This document shows, piece after piece, positions 48,673 to 57,562 of a DNA stretch of 64,000 nt. The notes under the pieces were generated by a model. It worked only from the letters and a program-made list of their open reading frames with translations, was not told the origin of the DNA and ran no database searches. The DNA comes from Streptomyces novaecaesareae (GTDB lineage Bacteria; Actinomycetota; Actinomycetes; Streptomycetales; Streptomycetaceae). Position 1 is the first letter of the stretch, and each line of letters opens with the position of its first letter. The translations under genes were made by a program, and so were the position numbers. The stretch is from assembly GCF_000716875.1 (NCBI RefSeq), contig NZ_JNWQ01000064.1:7029-71028 (forward strand). Reading direction: 5' to 3'.

Positions 48673-50721
48673 CAGCCGCTGGGCCAGCGCCGCCGCGTCG
48701 GTGGTCGGCGCGTCGCAGGCGAAGTGCCGGCAGACGTACGCGGCGGGCGCCCCGCCGACCAGCGGCCGGTCCGCCAGCAGGGGGACCTCGGTGTCCCCCG
48801 GCTCGCCCACCGCGACCACCGCCCCGGGCGCCGTCCCGAGCAGCGCGGCCCGCCGCAGCGCCGCCGTGGCCGGGTCGCCGGCCGGGCCGACCACGGCGAC
48901 TTCGCGCGGCCCGTCGAGCAGCGCCTCGGCGACGGCGAGGCCCCAGCCGATGAACCGCGGCGCCCGCCCGGCGAGCGCGCCGACCACGCCGAGGGCCCGT
49001 TCGGCGGCCGTCCGGTGCCGGTCGGAGCCGGTGTACGCGGCGTAGGTGAGCAGCGCGCCGGCGGCGGCCGTCCAGCCGGACGGGGTGGCGTTGTCGGTCG
49101 GGTCCTGCGGGCGGCGGATCAGCTCCTCGGCGTCGTCGGCGGTGTCGTAGAGTGCGCCGGAGGCCTCGTCGGTGAAGTGCTTGAGGACGGTGTCGAGCAG
49201 GCCGCCGGCCAGTTGCAGCCACTCCGCGGCGCCGGTGACGGCGTACAGCGCGAGGAAGCCCTCGGCGGTGTCGGCGTAGTCCTCCAGGACGCCCGTGTTG
49301 GCGCCGGCCCGGCCGTCCCGGGAGGTGCGCAGCAGCCGGCCGTCGGGGGTGAGGTGGACGGCGAGCAGCAGGTCGGCGGCGCGTTCGGCGGCTTCGACCA
49401 GGTCGGGGCGCTCCAGGAGTGCGCCGGTCTCGGCGAGCGCGGCGATGGCGAGGCCGTTCCAGGCGGCGACGACCTTGTCGTCGCGGGCGGGTGCGGGCCG
49501 CGCCGCGCGGGCGTCGAGCATCCGGGCCCGGATCGCCTCGTACTCCGCGAAGGCCTCGGCGCCGGCCCCGGCGGACTCACCGGGCTCGGCGAGGAGTTGG
49601 AGGACGGAGGTGCCGTGCTCGAACGTCCCGTCCGCCGTGACCGAGAACAGCCGGGCGGCGGTGGCCGCGTCGGCGGGGCCGAGCAGGTCGACCAACTGGC
49701 CGGGCTCCCACACGTAATACGCGCCCTCGGTGGACTGCCCGGTCTCCTCGTCCAGGCTGTCGGCGTCCAGCGCGGAGGCGAACGCGCCTTCGGGGGTGCG
49801 GAGTTCGCGCAGCAGGAAGTCCGCCGTCGACAGCGCGACCCGCCGTGCGAGCGCGGACCCGGTGGTCCGCCACAGGTGCAGGTAGGCGCGCAGCAGCAGG
49901 GCGTTGTCGTAGAGCATCTTCTCGAAGTGCGGCACGACCCAGCCGGCGTCCACCGAGTACCGGGCGAAGCCGCCGCCGAGCTGGTCGTGGATGCCGCCGC
50001 GGGCCATCGCGTCGCCGGTGCGGACGGCCATCTCCAGCGCCGCCTGGGAGCCGGTGCGCGCGTGGTGGCGCAGCAGGAACTCGATCACCATGGCCGGCGG
50101 GAACTTGGGCGCGCCGCCGAAGCCACCGCGGGCCTGGTCGAACTCCCGGCTGAGCGTCACCAGCGCCTGGTGCAGGTCGGCCTCGCCGGGCGGGTTGTGG
50201 GCGCCGGCGGAGTAGACCGCGGCCCGTTCGGCGAGGTCGGCGCGGATCCGCCCGGCGACCTCCGCGACCTCCTGTCGCCGGTCCCGCCAGGCCGCGTCCA
50301 CGCCCTCCAGCACCTGGCGGAAGGACGGCATGCCGTGCCGGGGCGCCGGCGGGAAGTAGGTGCCGAAGTAGAACGGCTCCTTGTCGGGCGTGAGGAAGAC
50401 CGTCATCGGCCACCCGCCCTGCCCGGTGGCGGCCTGCACGGCCTCCATGTAGACGGCGTCGACGTCCGGCCGTTCCTCCCGGTCGACCTTGACCGCGACG
50501 AACCGCTCGTTGAGGTACCCGGCGAGCCCGGCGTCCTCGAAGCTCTCGTGGGCCATCACGTGGCACCAGTGGCAGGCCGCGTACCCGACGGACAGCAGAA
50601 CGGGCACATTGCGCCGCCGCGCCTCCTCGAACGCCTCCACCCCCCACTCCCACCAGTCGACCGGGTTGTCGGCGTGCTGCAGCAGGTACGGCGAGGTCGC
50701 GTCCGCGAGACGGTTCGGCAT
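48655..50721 (-). CDS. Thioredoxin-domain DUF255 (YyaL/spermatogenesis-associated 20) protein
   Basis: A 688-residue protein of the DUF255 family. The N-terminal thioredoxin-like domain has [20 protein letters not shown], the C50-H-W-C53 motif in [20 protein letters not shown], and [21 protein letters not shown] six-hairpin glycosidase-like helical part follows ([60 protein letters not shown]). The biochemical function is unsettled; homologues occur from bacteria to animals. The ATG at 50721 gives [12 protein letters not shown]. The C-terminal codons and stop are tandemly repeated beyond the gene. Confidence 0.93.
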   Translation of the reverse strand: MPNRLADATSPYLLQHADNPVDWWEWGVEAFEEARRRNVPVLLSVGYAACHWCHVMAHESFEDAGLAGYLNERFVAVKVDREERPDVDAVYMEAVQAATGQGGWPMTVFLTPDKEPFYFGTYFPPAPRHGMPSFRQVLEGVDAAWRDRRQEVAEVAGRIRADLAERAAVYSAGAHNPPGEADLHQALVTLSREFDQARGGFGGAPKFPPAMVIEFLLRHHARTGSQAALEMAVRTGDAMARGGIHDQLGGGFARYSVDAGWVVPHFEKMLYDNALLLRAYLHLWRTTGSALARRVALSTADFLLRELRTPEGAFASALDADSLDEETGQSTEGAYYVWEPGQLVDLLGPADAATAARLFSVTADGTFEHGTSVLQLLAEPGESAGAGAEAFAEYEAIRARMLDARAARPAPARDDKVVAAWNGLAIAALAETGALLERPDLVEAAERAADLLLAVHLTPDGRLLRTSRDGRAGANTGVLEDYADTAEGFLALYAVTGAAEWLQLAGGLLDTVLKHFTDEASGALYDTADDAEELIRRPQDPTDNATPSGWTAAAGALLTYAAYTGSDRHRTAAERALGVVGALAGRAPRFIGWGLAVAEALLDGPREVAVVGPAGDPATAALRRAALLGTAPGAVVAVGEPGDTEVPLLADRPLVGGAPAAYVCRHFACDAPTTDAAALAQRLGAAVE

Positions 50722-50762
50722 GCCCCCATCCTCGCGCATCGGCGCGGGACGGGACGGCAGTC

Positions 50763-50954
50763 TTACTCCTTCGGGGCCTCCGGCTCCTCCGCGAAGTCGA
50801 CCTTCTTGAACTGCCGGTTCATCGACTTGGCCAGGAACCACGTCGCCACGCCGAGGGCGGCGAAGACGACGAAGCCGAGGAGACCGGGGGTGACCTTGGC
50901 GTCGTCGACGGCGAGGTCGGCGGCGAGGCTGATGAGGTTCACGGGGGCGCTCAT
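50763..50954 (-). CDS. 63-residue single-TM membrane protein
   Basis: A small protein with one hydrophobic helix ([20 protein letters not shown]) between a short N-terminal segment and a basic-acidic tail ([20 protein letters not shown]). It sits between the DUF255 gene and mca on the same strand, where a conserved small membrane protein is, from memory, usual in Streptomyces. No function is known. Confidence 0.75.
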   Translation of the reverse strand: MSAPVNLISLAADLAVDDAKVTPGLLGFVVFAALGVATWFLAKSMNRQFKKVDFAEEPEAPKE

Positions 50955-51003
50955 ATCTCTATGGTGGCCCGGCTCACGGGGAGCCGGGCCATCGGGGGGT
51001 GGT

Positions 51004-51909
51004 TCAGTCGCGCGTGTCGGCGGCCTCGGCCGCCACGGTGGGGGTGCGCAGGCCGGCGAACAGGTCGTCCTCCGGCAGGTCCACGTCGACCAGGGTACGG
51101 GCGAGCTCGTAGTCCTCGGTGGGCCACACCTCGCGCTGGACCTCCAGCGGGACGCGGAACCACGGGCCGTCCGGGTCGATCTGGGTGGCGTGGGCGATCA
51201 GCACACGGTCGCGGGTCTCGAACCAGTCGTCGCAGCGGACCCGGGTGGTGATCTCGCGCTCCTTGCGGCCGCTCTTCTCCCAGCCCTCGATCCACTCGCC
51301 GTACGGCGACTCGTGGCCGTGCTCGGTGAGGTACTGGTGCAGGGCCCGGATGCGGCCCATCGGGAAGCCGTGGTTGTAGTACAGCTTGAGCGGCTGCCAG
51401 GGCTCTCCGGCCTCGGGGTAGGCGTCCGGGTCGCCCGCGGCGTCGAAGGCCAGCATGGTGATCTTGTGGGTCATGATGTGGTCCGGGTGCGGGTACCCGC
51501 CGTTCTCGTCGTAGGTCGTGATGACCTGCGGCTTGAACTCGCGGATCAGCCGGACCAGCGGCTCGGCGGCCTCCTTCACGTCCTGGAGGGCGAAGCAGCC
51601 CTCTGGCAGCGGGGGCAGCGGGTCGCCCTCGGGCAGGCCGGAGTCCACGAAGCCCAGCCAGGCCTGCTTGATGCCGAGGATCGCCCGCGCCTCGTCCATC
51701 TCCTTGCGCCGGACCTCGTGGATGTTCTCCTCGATGTACGGGTCCCCCTGGAGCTTGGGGTTGAGGACCGACCCGCGCTCGCCCCCCGTGCAGGTGGCCA
51801 CCAGCACGTCCACACCCTGTTCGACGTACATGGCCATGGTGGCCGCGCCCTTGCTGGACTCGTCGTCCGGGTGGGCGTGCACCGCCATCAGTCGCAACTG
51901 CTCAGTCAA
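51004..51909 (-). CDS. mca: Mycothiol S-conjugate amidase
   Basis: Mca cleaves mycothiol S-conjugates of toxins to mercapturic acids and GlcN-Ins, a detoxification step specific to actinobacteria. The 301-residue product has the zinc-binding AHPDD motif (LRLMAVHAHPDDESSKGAAT), VATCTGGERGSVLNPKLQGD, and VITTYDENGGYPHPDHIMTH with zinc-ligand and catalytic residues. LYYNHGFPMGRIRALHQYLT follows. The TTG at 51909 (LTEQLRLMAVHAHPDDES) with AAGG upstream is preferred over a longer frame. The DUF4307 gene is divergent, as in other Streptomyces. Confidence 0.95.
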   Translation of the reverse strand: MTEQLRLMAVHAHPDDESSKGAATMAMYVEQGVDVLVATCTGGERGSVLNPKLQGDPYIEENIHEVRRKEMDEARAILGIKQAWLGFVDSGLPEGDPLPPLPEGCFALQDVKEAAEPLVRLIREFKPQVITTYDENGGYPHPDHIMTHKITMLAFDAAGDPDAYPEAGEPWQPLKLYYNHGFPMGRIRALHQYLTEHGHESPYGEWIEGWEKSGRKEREITTRVRCDDWFETRDRVLIAHATQIDPDGPWFRVPLEVQREVWPTEDYELARTLVDVDLPEDDLFAGLRTPTVAAEAADTRD

Positions 51910-52151
51910 CGCCTTGCGTTCCTTCCACATCCTCGGGCGTTCCGCGGAGTCCGGGTCTGCCCACCGTACGAACCGCTCACTTCGGGACCGCGTCGCCGCG
52001 GGGCCGGCCTGCGCAAGTCGCCGACCAGACCGAGCCCTGCCCCCGCCGGACCGGCCGCGGGCGTGCCCCTCCTATAGTGACGGACTGGAGGTCCGTCGCA
52101 TTCCCCCGCTCCGCTCCGCGCGGCCCCTCCCCCAGGAGAGGACAGAGTCCG

Positions 52152-52565
52152 ATGACTGCACAGACCACCGCCGCCTCGCTGCCCGAGGGGCGCTACGGCC
52201 GGGGCGGCGACCGCGACTCGGACCGCCGTCTGAAGGTCGTCGGCGCGGTCTGCGGCGTGCTGGGCCTGGGCCTGATCGCCTGGCTGGGCGGTTCGTACCT
52301 GCTGCGCGAGACGAAGATCAACGGCTCGGTGCCGACCTTCCAGGTGCTCTCCGACTCCGAGGTCCAGCTGCACCTCACCGTGCGCAAGGGCGACGGGCAG
52401 GCCGGCACCTGTACGGTCCGTTCGCAGGGCGACGACCACGCGGTGGTCGGGGTGGCCGACTTCCCGGTCCCGGCGGCGGGCGACAGCTACGACGCCGTGG
52501 TCACCCTGCGCACCACGTCCCGCGGCACCACCGCCGAGCTGCTGGGCTGCACGCCCGCCAAGTAG
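52152..52565 (+). CDS. DUF4307 single-TM protein
   Basis: A 137-residue protein with one membrane segment (LKVVGAVCGVLGLGLIAWLG) and a small extracytoplasmic domain (VPTFQVLSDSEVQLHLTVRK; GTCTVRSQGDDHAVVGVADF; GTTAELLGCTPAK). The size, topology and place next to mca fit DUF4307. The ATG at 52152 follows a GAGAGGACAGAGTCC stretch. Function unknown. Confidence 0.8.
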   Translation: MTAQTTAASLPEGRYGRGGDRDSDRRLKVVGAVCGVLGLGLIAWLGGSYLLRETKINGSVPTFQVLSDSEVQLHLTVRKGDGQAGTCTVRSQGDDHAVVGVADFPVPAAGDSYDAVVTLRTTSRGTTAELLGCTPAK

Positions 52566-52896
52566 GGCGCATATTCGCTCCGGGGAGCGGGCATCCGTAG
52601 GAGGTCCCGCACACCGTCCCGCGCACCGCCCCGGCCCCCGATCCCCGCCCCGCAGCCCCGGCCCGCAGCCCCTCCCGCGCACCGTCCTGTACACCGAGGC
52701 GTAACGCCGCCGTCAATGGCGCGCCAACGGCCCTCCCGCTTGTCGGCAGGACTTGTTAGTCTCGTGGTTTCGCCCCTTCCGCACCGGATGGTACGGGAGC
52801 GGGCGTTGCTTTGTAGTTGAGACCGATATCACCACCATCCAGCCCTGCTGACGACTCACACCCTCAGCACAGTCCCAGCACCTACGAGGAGCACCC
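52566..52896. other. Intergenic region before greA, with degenerate short repeats
   Basis: The first half has ~12-bp repeats such as GTCCCGCACACC, GTCCCGCGCACC and GTCCTGTACACC. The second half (52740-52850) is AT-richer, with TTGCTTTGTAGTTGAGACCG, and probably carries the greA promoter. No gene was recognised. Confidence 0.5.
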
Positions 52897-53397
52897 GTGA
52901 CCCAGACCAGTGAGAACGTGACCTGGCTCACTCAGGCCGGCTACGACCAGCTCAAGGCCGAGCTGGATCACCTGACCGGGCCCTGGCGCATCGAGATCGC
53001 CCAGAAGATCGAGGCGGCGCGCGAGGAGGGCGACCTCAAGGAGAACGCCGGCTACCACGCGGCGAAGGAGGAGCAGGGCAAGTACGAGCTGCGCATCCGC
53101 CAGCTGACCCAGCTGCTGGAGCGCGCCAAGGTCGGCGAGGCCCCGGCCGACTCGGGCGTGGTGGCCCCGGGCATGGTCGTCACGGTCGCCTTCGACGGCG
53201 ACGAGGACGACCTGATGGAGTTCCTGCTCGCCTCCCGTGAGGTCGCGGGCGCCGACGACCTGGACGTCTACTCGCCGCAGTCGCCGCTGGGCCGCGCGAT
53301 CGACGGCAAGCAGATCGGCGACGAGGCGACCTACGACCTGCCGAACGGCAAGCCGGCCATGGTGAAGATCGTCAAGGTCGTGCCGCACGCCGGCTGA
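52897..53397 (+). CDS. greA: Transcript cleavage factor GreA
   Basis: A 166-residue GreA. It rescues backtracked RNA polymerase by stimulating transcript cleavage through acidic residues at the tip of an N-terminal coiled-coil. The coiled-coil is WLTQAGYDQLKAELDHLTGP, KIEAAREEGDLKENAGYHAA and KEEQGKYELRIRQLTQLLER. The C-terminal FKBP-like domain has MVVTVAFDGDEDDLMEFLLA and SPQSPLGRAIDGKQIGDEAT. The GTG at 52897 follows GAGGAGCACCC. A strong hairpin ends the gene. Confidence 0.97.
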   Translation: MTQTSENVTWLTQAGYDQLKAELDHLTGPWRIEIAQKIEAAREEGDLKENAGYHAAKEEQGKYELRIRQLTQLLERAKVGEAPADSGVVAPGMVVTVAFDGDEDDLMEFLLASREVAGADDLDVYSPQSPLGRAIDGKQIGDEATYDLPNGKPAMVKIVKVVPHAG

Positions 53398-53413
53398 TCC
53401 GGCCGCACACGGC

Positions 53414-53454
53414 GGAGGGCGGTCGCGGAGTCAGGGACTCCGCGGCCGCCCTCC
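53414..53454. terminator. Bidirectional terminator between greA and the ABC permease gene
   Basis: An 18-bp inverted repeat with one mismatch (left arm GGAGGGCGGTCGCGGAGT) and a 5-nt loop. Confidence 0.85.
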
Positions 53455-53484
53455 CGCGTCGACGGCGTCAACGGCGCTGCCGCG

Positions 53485-54369
53485 TCAGGCCGTGGACGAG
53501 CGGTACTTGCGCACCGCCAGCCACGAGAACACCGCCGTGATGACCACCGACCAGAGCACCGACACCAGCGCCGCGTGCTGCATCGGCCAGGCCGGGTCCA
53601 CCGGCCCGACCTGGTTGCCGAACAGCACCCGGCAGGCCTGCACGGTGGCACTGAACGGGTTCCAGTACGCGACTCCCTGCAGCCAGCCCGGCATCGAGGT
53701 GACCGGCACGAAGGCGTTGGAGACGAAGGTCAGCGGGAAGAGCCAGATCAGCCCGGCCGAGGTGGCCGCCTCGGGGCTGCGCACCGACAGGCCGATCAGC
53801 GCGCCGATCCAGGAGAAGGCGTAGCCGACCAGGAGCAGCAGGGCGAAGGCGCCGAGCGCGTTGAGCACCCCGTCGTGGATCCGCCAGCCGACCAGCAGGG
53901 CGACCAGGCCGAGCACGACCAGGGTGAACGCGGTCTGCACGAGGTCCGCCAGGGTGCGGCCGACGAGCACCGCCGAGCGGGCCATCGGCAGCGAGCGGAA
54001 GCGGTCCACCAGGCCCTTGGTCATGTCCTCCGCGATGCCGGCCGAGGCGCCGGCGACGGCGAAGGTGACGGTCTGGGCGAAGATGCCGGCCATCAGGAAC
54101 TGGATGTACGTGTGGGAGCTGGAGTCCGCCCCGGGGATCCGGATCGCCCCGCCCATGACGTACGAGAACAGCAGCACGAACATGACCGGCTGCATCAGGC
54201 CGAAGACGACGATCTCCGGGATGCGGGTCATCCGGCGCAGGTTGCGCTTGGCGACCACCCAGGAGTCGTGCAGGGTGGCGGCCAGGCCCCGGCGCTGTGC
54301 GGGCACCGCCGCGCCGATGGCGTGCGCGGTGGAGCTGCCGGAGCTGCCGGAGGTGCTGGTGGTGCTCAT
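53485..54369 (-). CDS. ABC-2 type permease, DrrB-like
   Basis: A 294-residue permease with six predicted membrane helices (EIVVFGLMQPVMFVLLFSYV; FLMAGIFAQTVTFAVAGASA; FTLVVLGLVALLVGWRI; LLLVGYAFSWIGALIGLS; LIWLFPLTFVSNAFVPVTSM; ALVSVLWSVVITAVFSWLAV). The ABC-2 signature VPVTSMPGWLQGVAYWNPFS is also present. It lies directly after the ATPase gene, forming a DrrAB-type exporter of drugs or lipids. It starts MSTTSTSGSSGSSTAHA, just 1 bp after the upstream stop. Confidence 0.92.
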   Translation of the reverse strand: MSTTSTSGSSGSSTAHAIGAAVPAQRRGLAATLHDSWVVAKRNLRRMTRIPEIVVFGLMQPVMFVLLFSYVMGGAIRIPGADSSSHTYIQFLMAGIFAQTVTFAVAGASAGIAEDMTKGLVDRFRSLPMARSAVLVGRTLADLVQTAFTLVVLGLVALLVGWRIHDGVLNALGAFALLLLVGYAFSWIGALIGLSVRSPEAATSAGLIWLFPLTFVSNAFVPVTSMPGWLQGVAYWNPFSATVQACRVLFGNQVGPVDPAWPMQHAALVSVLWSVVITAVFSWLAVRKYRSSTA

Positions 54370-54370
54370 C

Positions 54371-55474
54371 TCAGCGCTCCTCTCCGGCCGCGACGGCCTG
54401 CTTGTCCGGTCCCTGACCGTCGATGCCGTCGGTACCGTCGATGCTGTCGGTGCCGTCCGTGCCGCCGGACTTGTCCTTGTCCCGGCCGCCCCGGCCGCGC
54501 CGCTTGGCGGCGGCGCCGCCCTCCTCGTCCTGCTGTTCGGCGACGTGGCCGGTGAGGGTGAGGAAGACGTCGTCCAGGGTCGGTCGGCGCAGCCCGATGT
54601 CGTCGATCTCGATCCCGCGGGCGTCCAGTTCGCGGATGGCGTCGGCGAGCACCCGGGCGCCGCCGCTGATCGGCAGGGTGATCCGGCGGGTGTTCTTCTC
54701 CACCGCGGGCTCGCTCAGCGCGTAGCCGGACAGCGCTGCGACGGCGTCGGCGACCAGGCCGGGCTCGTGCACGACGACCTCGATCCGCTCGCCGCCGATC
54801 TGCGCCTTGAGCTGGTCGGCGGTGCCGCGCGCGATGACCCGGCCGTGGTCGACCACCGCGATGTCGTGGGCGAGCCGGTCGGCCTCCTCCAGGTACTGGG
54901 TGGTGAGCAGCAGGGTGGTGCCCTGCTCGACGAGGGTCTCGATGACCTCCCAGAGCGCGAGCCGGTTGCGCGGGTCGAGGCCGGTGGTCGGCTCGTCGAG
55001 GAACATCACCGGCGGCCGGACGACCAGGGCGGCGGCGAGGTCCAGGCGGCGGCGCATGCCGCCGGAGTAGGTCTTGGCGGTGCGGTCCTTGGCCTCGGTG
55101 AGGTTGAACCACTCCAGCAGTTCCAGCGCGCGCGCCTTCGCGTCGCGGCCGCTCATCTGGTAGAGCTCGCCGACCATCGTGAGGTTCTCGAAGCCGGTCA
55201 GGTACTCGTCGACCGCCGCGTACTGGCCGGACAGGCCGATCAGGCTGCGGACCCGGTTGGGGTGCTTGAGCACGTCGACCCCGGCGACCACCGCACGGCC
55301 GGAGTCGGGTCGGAGCAGGGTGGTGAGGACCCGCACGGTGGTGGTCTTCCCGGCGCCGTTCGGGCCGAGCAGCCCGAGCACCGTGCCCTCGGGGACGTCG
55401 AGGCTGACGCCGTCCAGGGCTCGTACGTCGCCGAAGGTCTTCACCAGGTTCTCGGCTTGGATGGCTGGCGCCAT
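54371..55474 (-). CDS. ABC transporter ATPase, DrrA-like, with repetitive C-terminal tail
   Basis: A 367-residue ATPase. Walker A is LGLLGPNGAGKTTTVRVLTT, the signature is TYSGGMRRRLDLAAALVVRP, and Walker B is PPVMFLDEPTTGLDPRNRLA. A C-terminal DrrA-type extension includes HVAEQQDEEGGAAAKRRG. The last ~30 residues are low-complexity (GGTDGTDSIDGTDGIDG) encoded by short repeats. The ATG at 55474 gives MAPAIQAENLVKTFGD; GATGAGGCAGGCC lies upstream. It pairs with the downstream permease. Two palindromic sites sit in its promoter region. Confidence 0.94.
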   Translation of the reverse strand: MAPAIQAENLVKTFGDVRALDGVSLDVPEGTVLGLLGPNGAGKTTTVRVLTTLLRPDSGRAVVAGVDVLKHPNRVRSLIGLSGQYAAVDEYLTGFENLTMVGELYQMSGRDAKARALELLEWFNLTEAKDRTAKTYSGGMRRRLDLAAALVVRPPVMFLDEPTTGLDPRNRLALWEVIETLVEQGTTLLLTTQYLEEADRLAHDIAVVDHGRVIARGTADQLKAQIGGERIEVVVHEPGLVADAVAALSGYALSEPAVEKNTRRITLPISGGARVLADAIRELDARGIEIDDIGLRRPTLDDVFLTLTGHVAEQQDEEGGAAAKRRGRGGRDKDKSGGTDGTDSIDGTDGIDGQGPDKQAVAAGEER

Positions 55475-55572
55475 GGCCTGCCTCATCTCCTCGGACGTAT
55501 GGAGCGATCTGTCCCACTCTGCCCCGGTTTCAGGCACGCGGGCGACTCGATTCTCGACCCGCGGGACTCGAA

Positions 55573-55613
55573 CGCGATGTATCGCGAGTCTCCCAGTACG
55601 CGATATATCGCGT
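55573..55613. promoter_or_regulatory. Paired palindromic operators upstream of the ABC transporter operon
   Basis: CGCGATGTATCGCG (55573-55586; 6-bp arms with a 2-bp centre) and ACGCGATATATCGCGT (55598-55613; 16-bp perfect palindrome) have centres 26 bp apart. They lie about 100-140 bp before the ATPase start. Such TATCGCG-type sites are common operators of PadR- or TetR-type regulators of exporters. No such gene is adjacent. Confidence 0.75.
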
Positions 55614-55626
55614 CAAGGGATATCGG

Positions 55627-55672
55627 GGGCCGTCCCGGGATGCGCGGGATGCTGAGGGCCGTCCCGGGATGC
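55627..55672. repeat. 17-bp direct repeat, exact copies 29 bp apart
   Basis: GGGCCGTCCCGGGATGC occurs at 55627-55643 and 55656-55672, in the space between the ABC operon promoter and the ilvA 3' end. Confidence 0.7.
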
Positions 55673-55709
55673 CGAGCGAGTCGAGGGGTCCGGCCCCGCC
55701 GCCCGACGC

Positions 55710-56921
55710 CTACTCGGAGACGACGTACCCCGAGTCCCGCAGCTCCCCGACCACCGCCGCACAGTGCTCCGGCCCCTTGGTCTCCAGGTGCAGGTCCACC
55801 TCGACCTCGGCCAGCCCCAGCCGCGGATCGATCCGCACGTGCGCCACGTCCAGCACGTTGGCGTCCAGCCTGGTCAGCACGCCCAGCAGGTCCGCCAGCG
55901 AGCCCGGCTTGTCCGCCAGCCGCACCCGCAGCGACAGGTAGCGCCCGGCCGCCGCCAGCCCGTGCCGCAGCACCCGCTGCATCAGCTGCGGGTCGATGTT
56001 CCCGCCGGACAGCACCGCCACCACCGGGCCCTCGAAGGAGTCCGGCTGCTCCAGCAGCGCCGCGATCGGGGCCGCCCCGGCCGGCTCGACCACCAGCTTC
56101 AGCCGCTCCAGGCCGAGCAGCAGCGCCCGCGAGAGCGCGTCCTCGGAGACCGTACGGATGCCGTCCGCCAGCGTGTTGATCACCTCGAAGGGGATGTCCC
56201 CCGGGCGTCCGACCATGATCCCGTCGGCCATGGTCGCGAAGTGCTCCAGCGACACCGGCCGCCCGGCCGCCAGCGAGGGCGGGTACGCGGCGGCCGAGGC
56301 CGCCTGCACTCCGATCACCCGCACGTCCGGCCGCAGCGGCTTCACCGCCGCCGCGATCCCGGCCAGCAGCCCGCCGCCGCCCACCCCGACCAGGATGGTC
56401 CGCACCTCGGGGCACTGCTCCAGGATCTCCAGCCCGACGGTCGCCTGCCCGGTGACGACGTCCCAGTGGTCGAAGGGGTGGATGAACACCGCGCCGGTCG
56501 CCTCCGAGTAGCGCTGCGCGGCCTGCAGCGCCTCGTCCACGGTGGCGCCGTGCAGCCGCACGTCGGCGCCGTACTCGCGGGTGGCCGCGACCTTCGGCAG
56601 CGGCGCCGCGACCGGCATGAACACCGTCGAGTGCACCCCCAGCAGCGCGGCCGCCAGCGCCACCCCCTGGGCGTGGTTCCCGGCACTCGCCGCCACCACC
56701 CCGCCGGCCCGCTGCACCGGTGAGAGTCCCGCGATCCGCACGTACGCCCCGCGCAGCTTGAAGGAGCCGGTGCGCTGCAGGTTCTCGCACTTCAGGTGCA
56801 CCGGCGCGCCGATCAGCCCGGAAAGGTACCGGCTGCTCTCCATCGGGGTCACCCGGGCGATCCCGGCGAGCATCTTCTGGGCGCCGCGGACGTCGTCGAG
56901 GGTGATCGGCCAGTTGTGCAT
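55710..56921 (-). CDS. ilvA: Threonine ammonia-lyase
   Basis: A 403-residue PLP enzyme that deaminates threonine to 2-oxobutyrate for isoleucine synthesis or catabolism. The PLP lysine is K55 in CENLQRTGSFKLRGAYVRIA. Other motifs are [40 protein letters not shown] (phosphate loop) and VVAVLSGGNIDPQLMQRVLR. A C-terminal ACT-like regulatory domain (SLRVRLADKPGSLADLLGVL; VEVDLHLETKGPEHCAAVVG) suggests allosteric control. The ATG at 56921 gives MHNWPITLDDVRGAQ. Confidence 0.94.
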   Translation of the reverse strand: MHNWPITLDDVRGAQKMLAGIARVTPMESSRYLSGLIGAPVHLKCENLQRTGSFKLRGAYVRIAGLSPVQRAGGVVAASAGNHAQGVALAAALLGVHSTVFMPVAAPLPKVAATREYGADVRLHGATVDEALQAAQRYSEATGAVFIHPFDHWDVVTGQATVGLEILEQCPEVRTILVGVGGGGLLAGIAAAVKPLRPDVRVIGVQAASAAAYPPSLAAGRPVSLEHFATMADGIMVGRPGDIPFEVINTLADGIRTVSEDALSRALLLGLERLKLVVEPAGAAPIAALLEQPDSFEGPVVAVLSGGNIDPQLMQRVLRHGLAAAGRYLSLRVRLADKPGSLADLLGVLTRLDANVLDVAHVRIDPRLGLAEVEVDLHLETKGPEHCAAVVGELRDSGYVVSE

Positions 56922-57056
56922 GCCGCCAAGGGTAGAGCGCCCGCCCCCGGGCCGCAGACCGGCAATCCGGGGCGCCGGGCCTGTTCCCGGGCCCGCCGTG
57001 CCCGCGTACGCTGCTGCTTCTGAGCCTCCCTCACCGCACGACGATCGTGAGCCGCG

Positions 57057-57539
57057 ATGACGACGACCTCGCCCCAGGCCACCGACCGCACCGACCCCGT
57101 GCACACCCAACTCCAGTACCAGCTCGCGGTGTTCGCCCGCCGCATGGAACAGGTCCGGACCTCCGGCGGCGGGGTCGGAGCGCTGGACCGGGCCGCCTAC
57201 CTGCTGCTCGACCGGCTGGAGCGGCACGGGCCCGCCAACGTCAAGGCGCTGGCCGAATCCCTGGGCGTGGACTCCTCCACCGTCACCCGCCAGGTCGCCC
57301 CGCTGGTCGCGGCCGGGCTGGTCGGCCGGGTGCAGGACCCGGCCGACCGCCGTGCCGTACGGCTCGCGCTCACCGCGCACGGCGTCGGCCGGCTCGACGA
57401 AGTCCGCTACGGGCGGGCCGAGTTGACCCGCCGTCTGGTGGCCGACTGGCCGCCGGAGGAACAGCGCGCGTTCTGCGCCCTGCTGGCCCGCTTCAACCAC
57501 GCGATGGAGTCGTACACGGCGGACCAGCAGGGGCAGTGA
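57057..57539 (+). CDS. MarR-family regulator
   Basis: A 160-residue MarR protein. The winged helix is AAYLLLDRLERHGPANVKAL, AESLGVDSSTVTRQVAPLVA and AGLVGRVQDPADRRAVRLAL, with the wing DPADRRAVRL. The target and ligand are unknown. It is divergent from ilvA, separated by ~135 bp, and convergent with metB. The ATG at 57057 gives MTTTSPQATDRTDP. Confidence 0.93.
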   Translation: MTTTSPQATDRTDPVHTQLQYQLAVFARRMEQVRTSGGGVGALDRAAYLLLDRLERHGPANVKALAESLGVDSSTVTRQVAPLVAAGLVGRVQDPADRRAVRLALTAHGVGRLDEVRYGRAELTRRLVADWPPEEQRAFCALLARFNHAMESYTADQQGQ

Positions 57540-57562
57540 ACGGCTTCAGGCCCTGACGGGCC

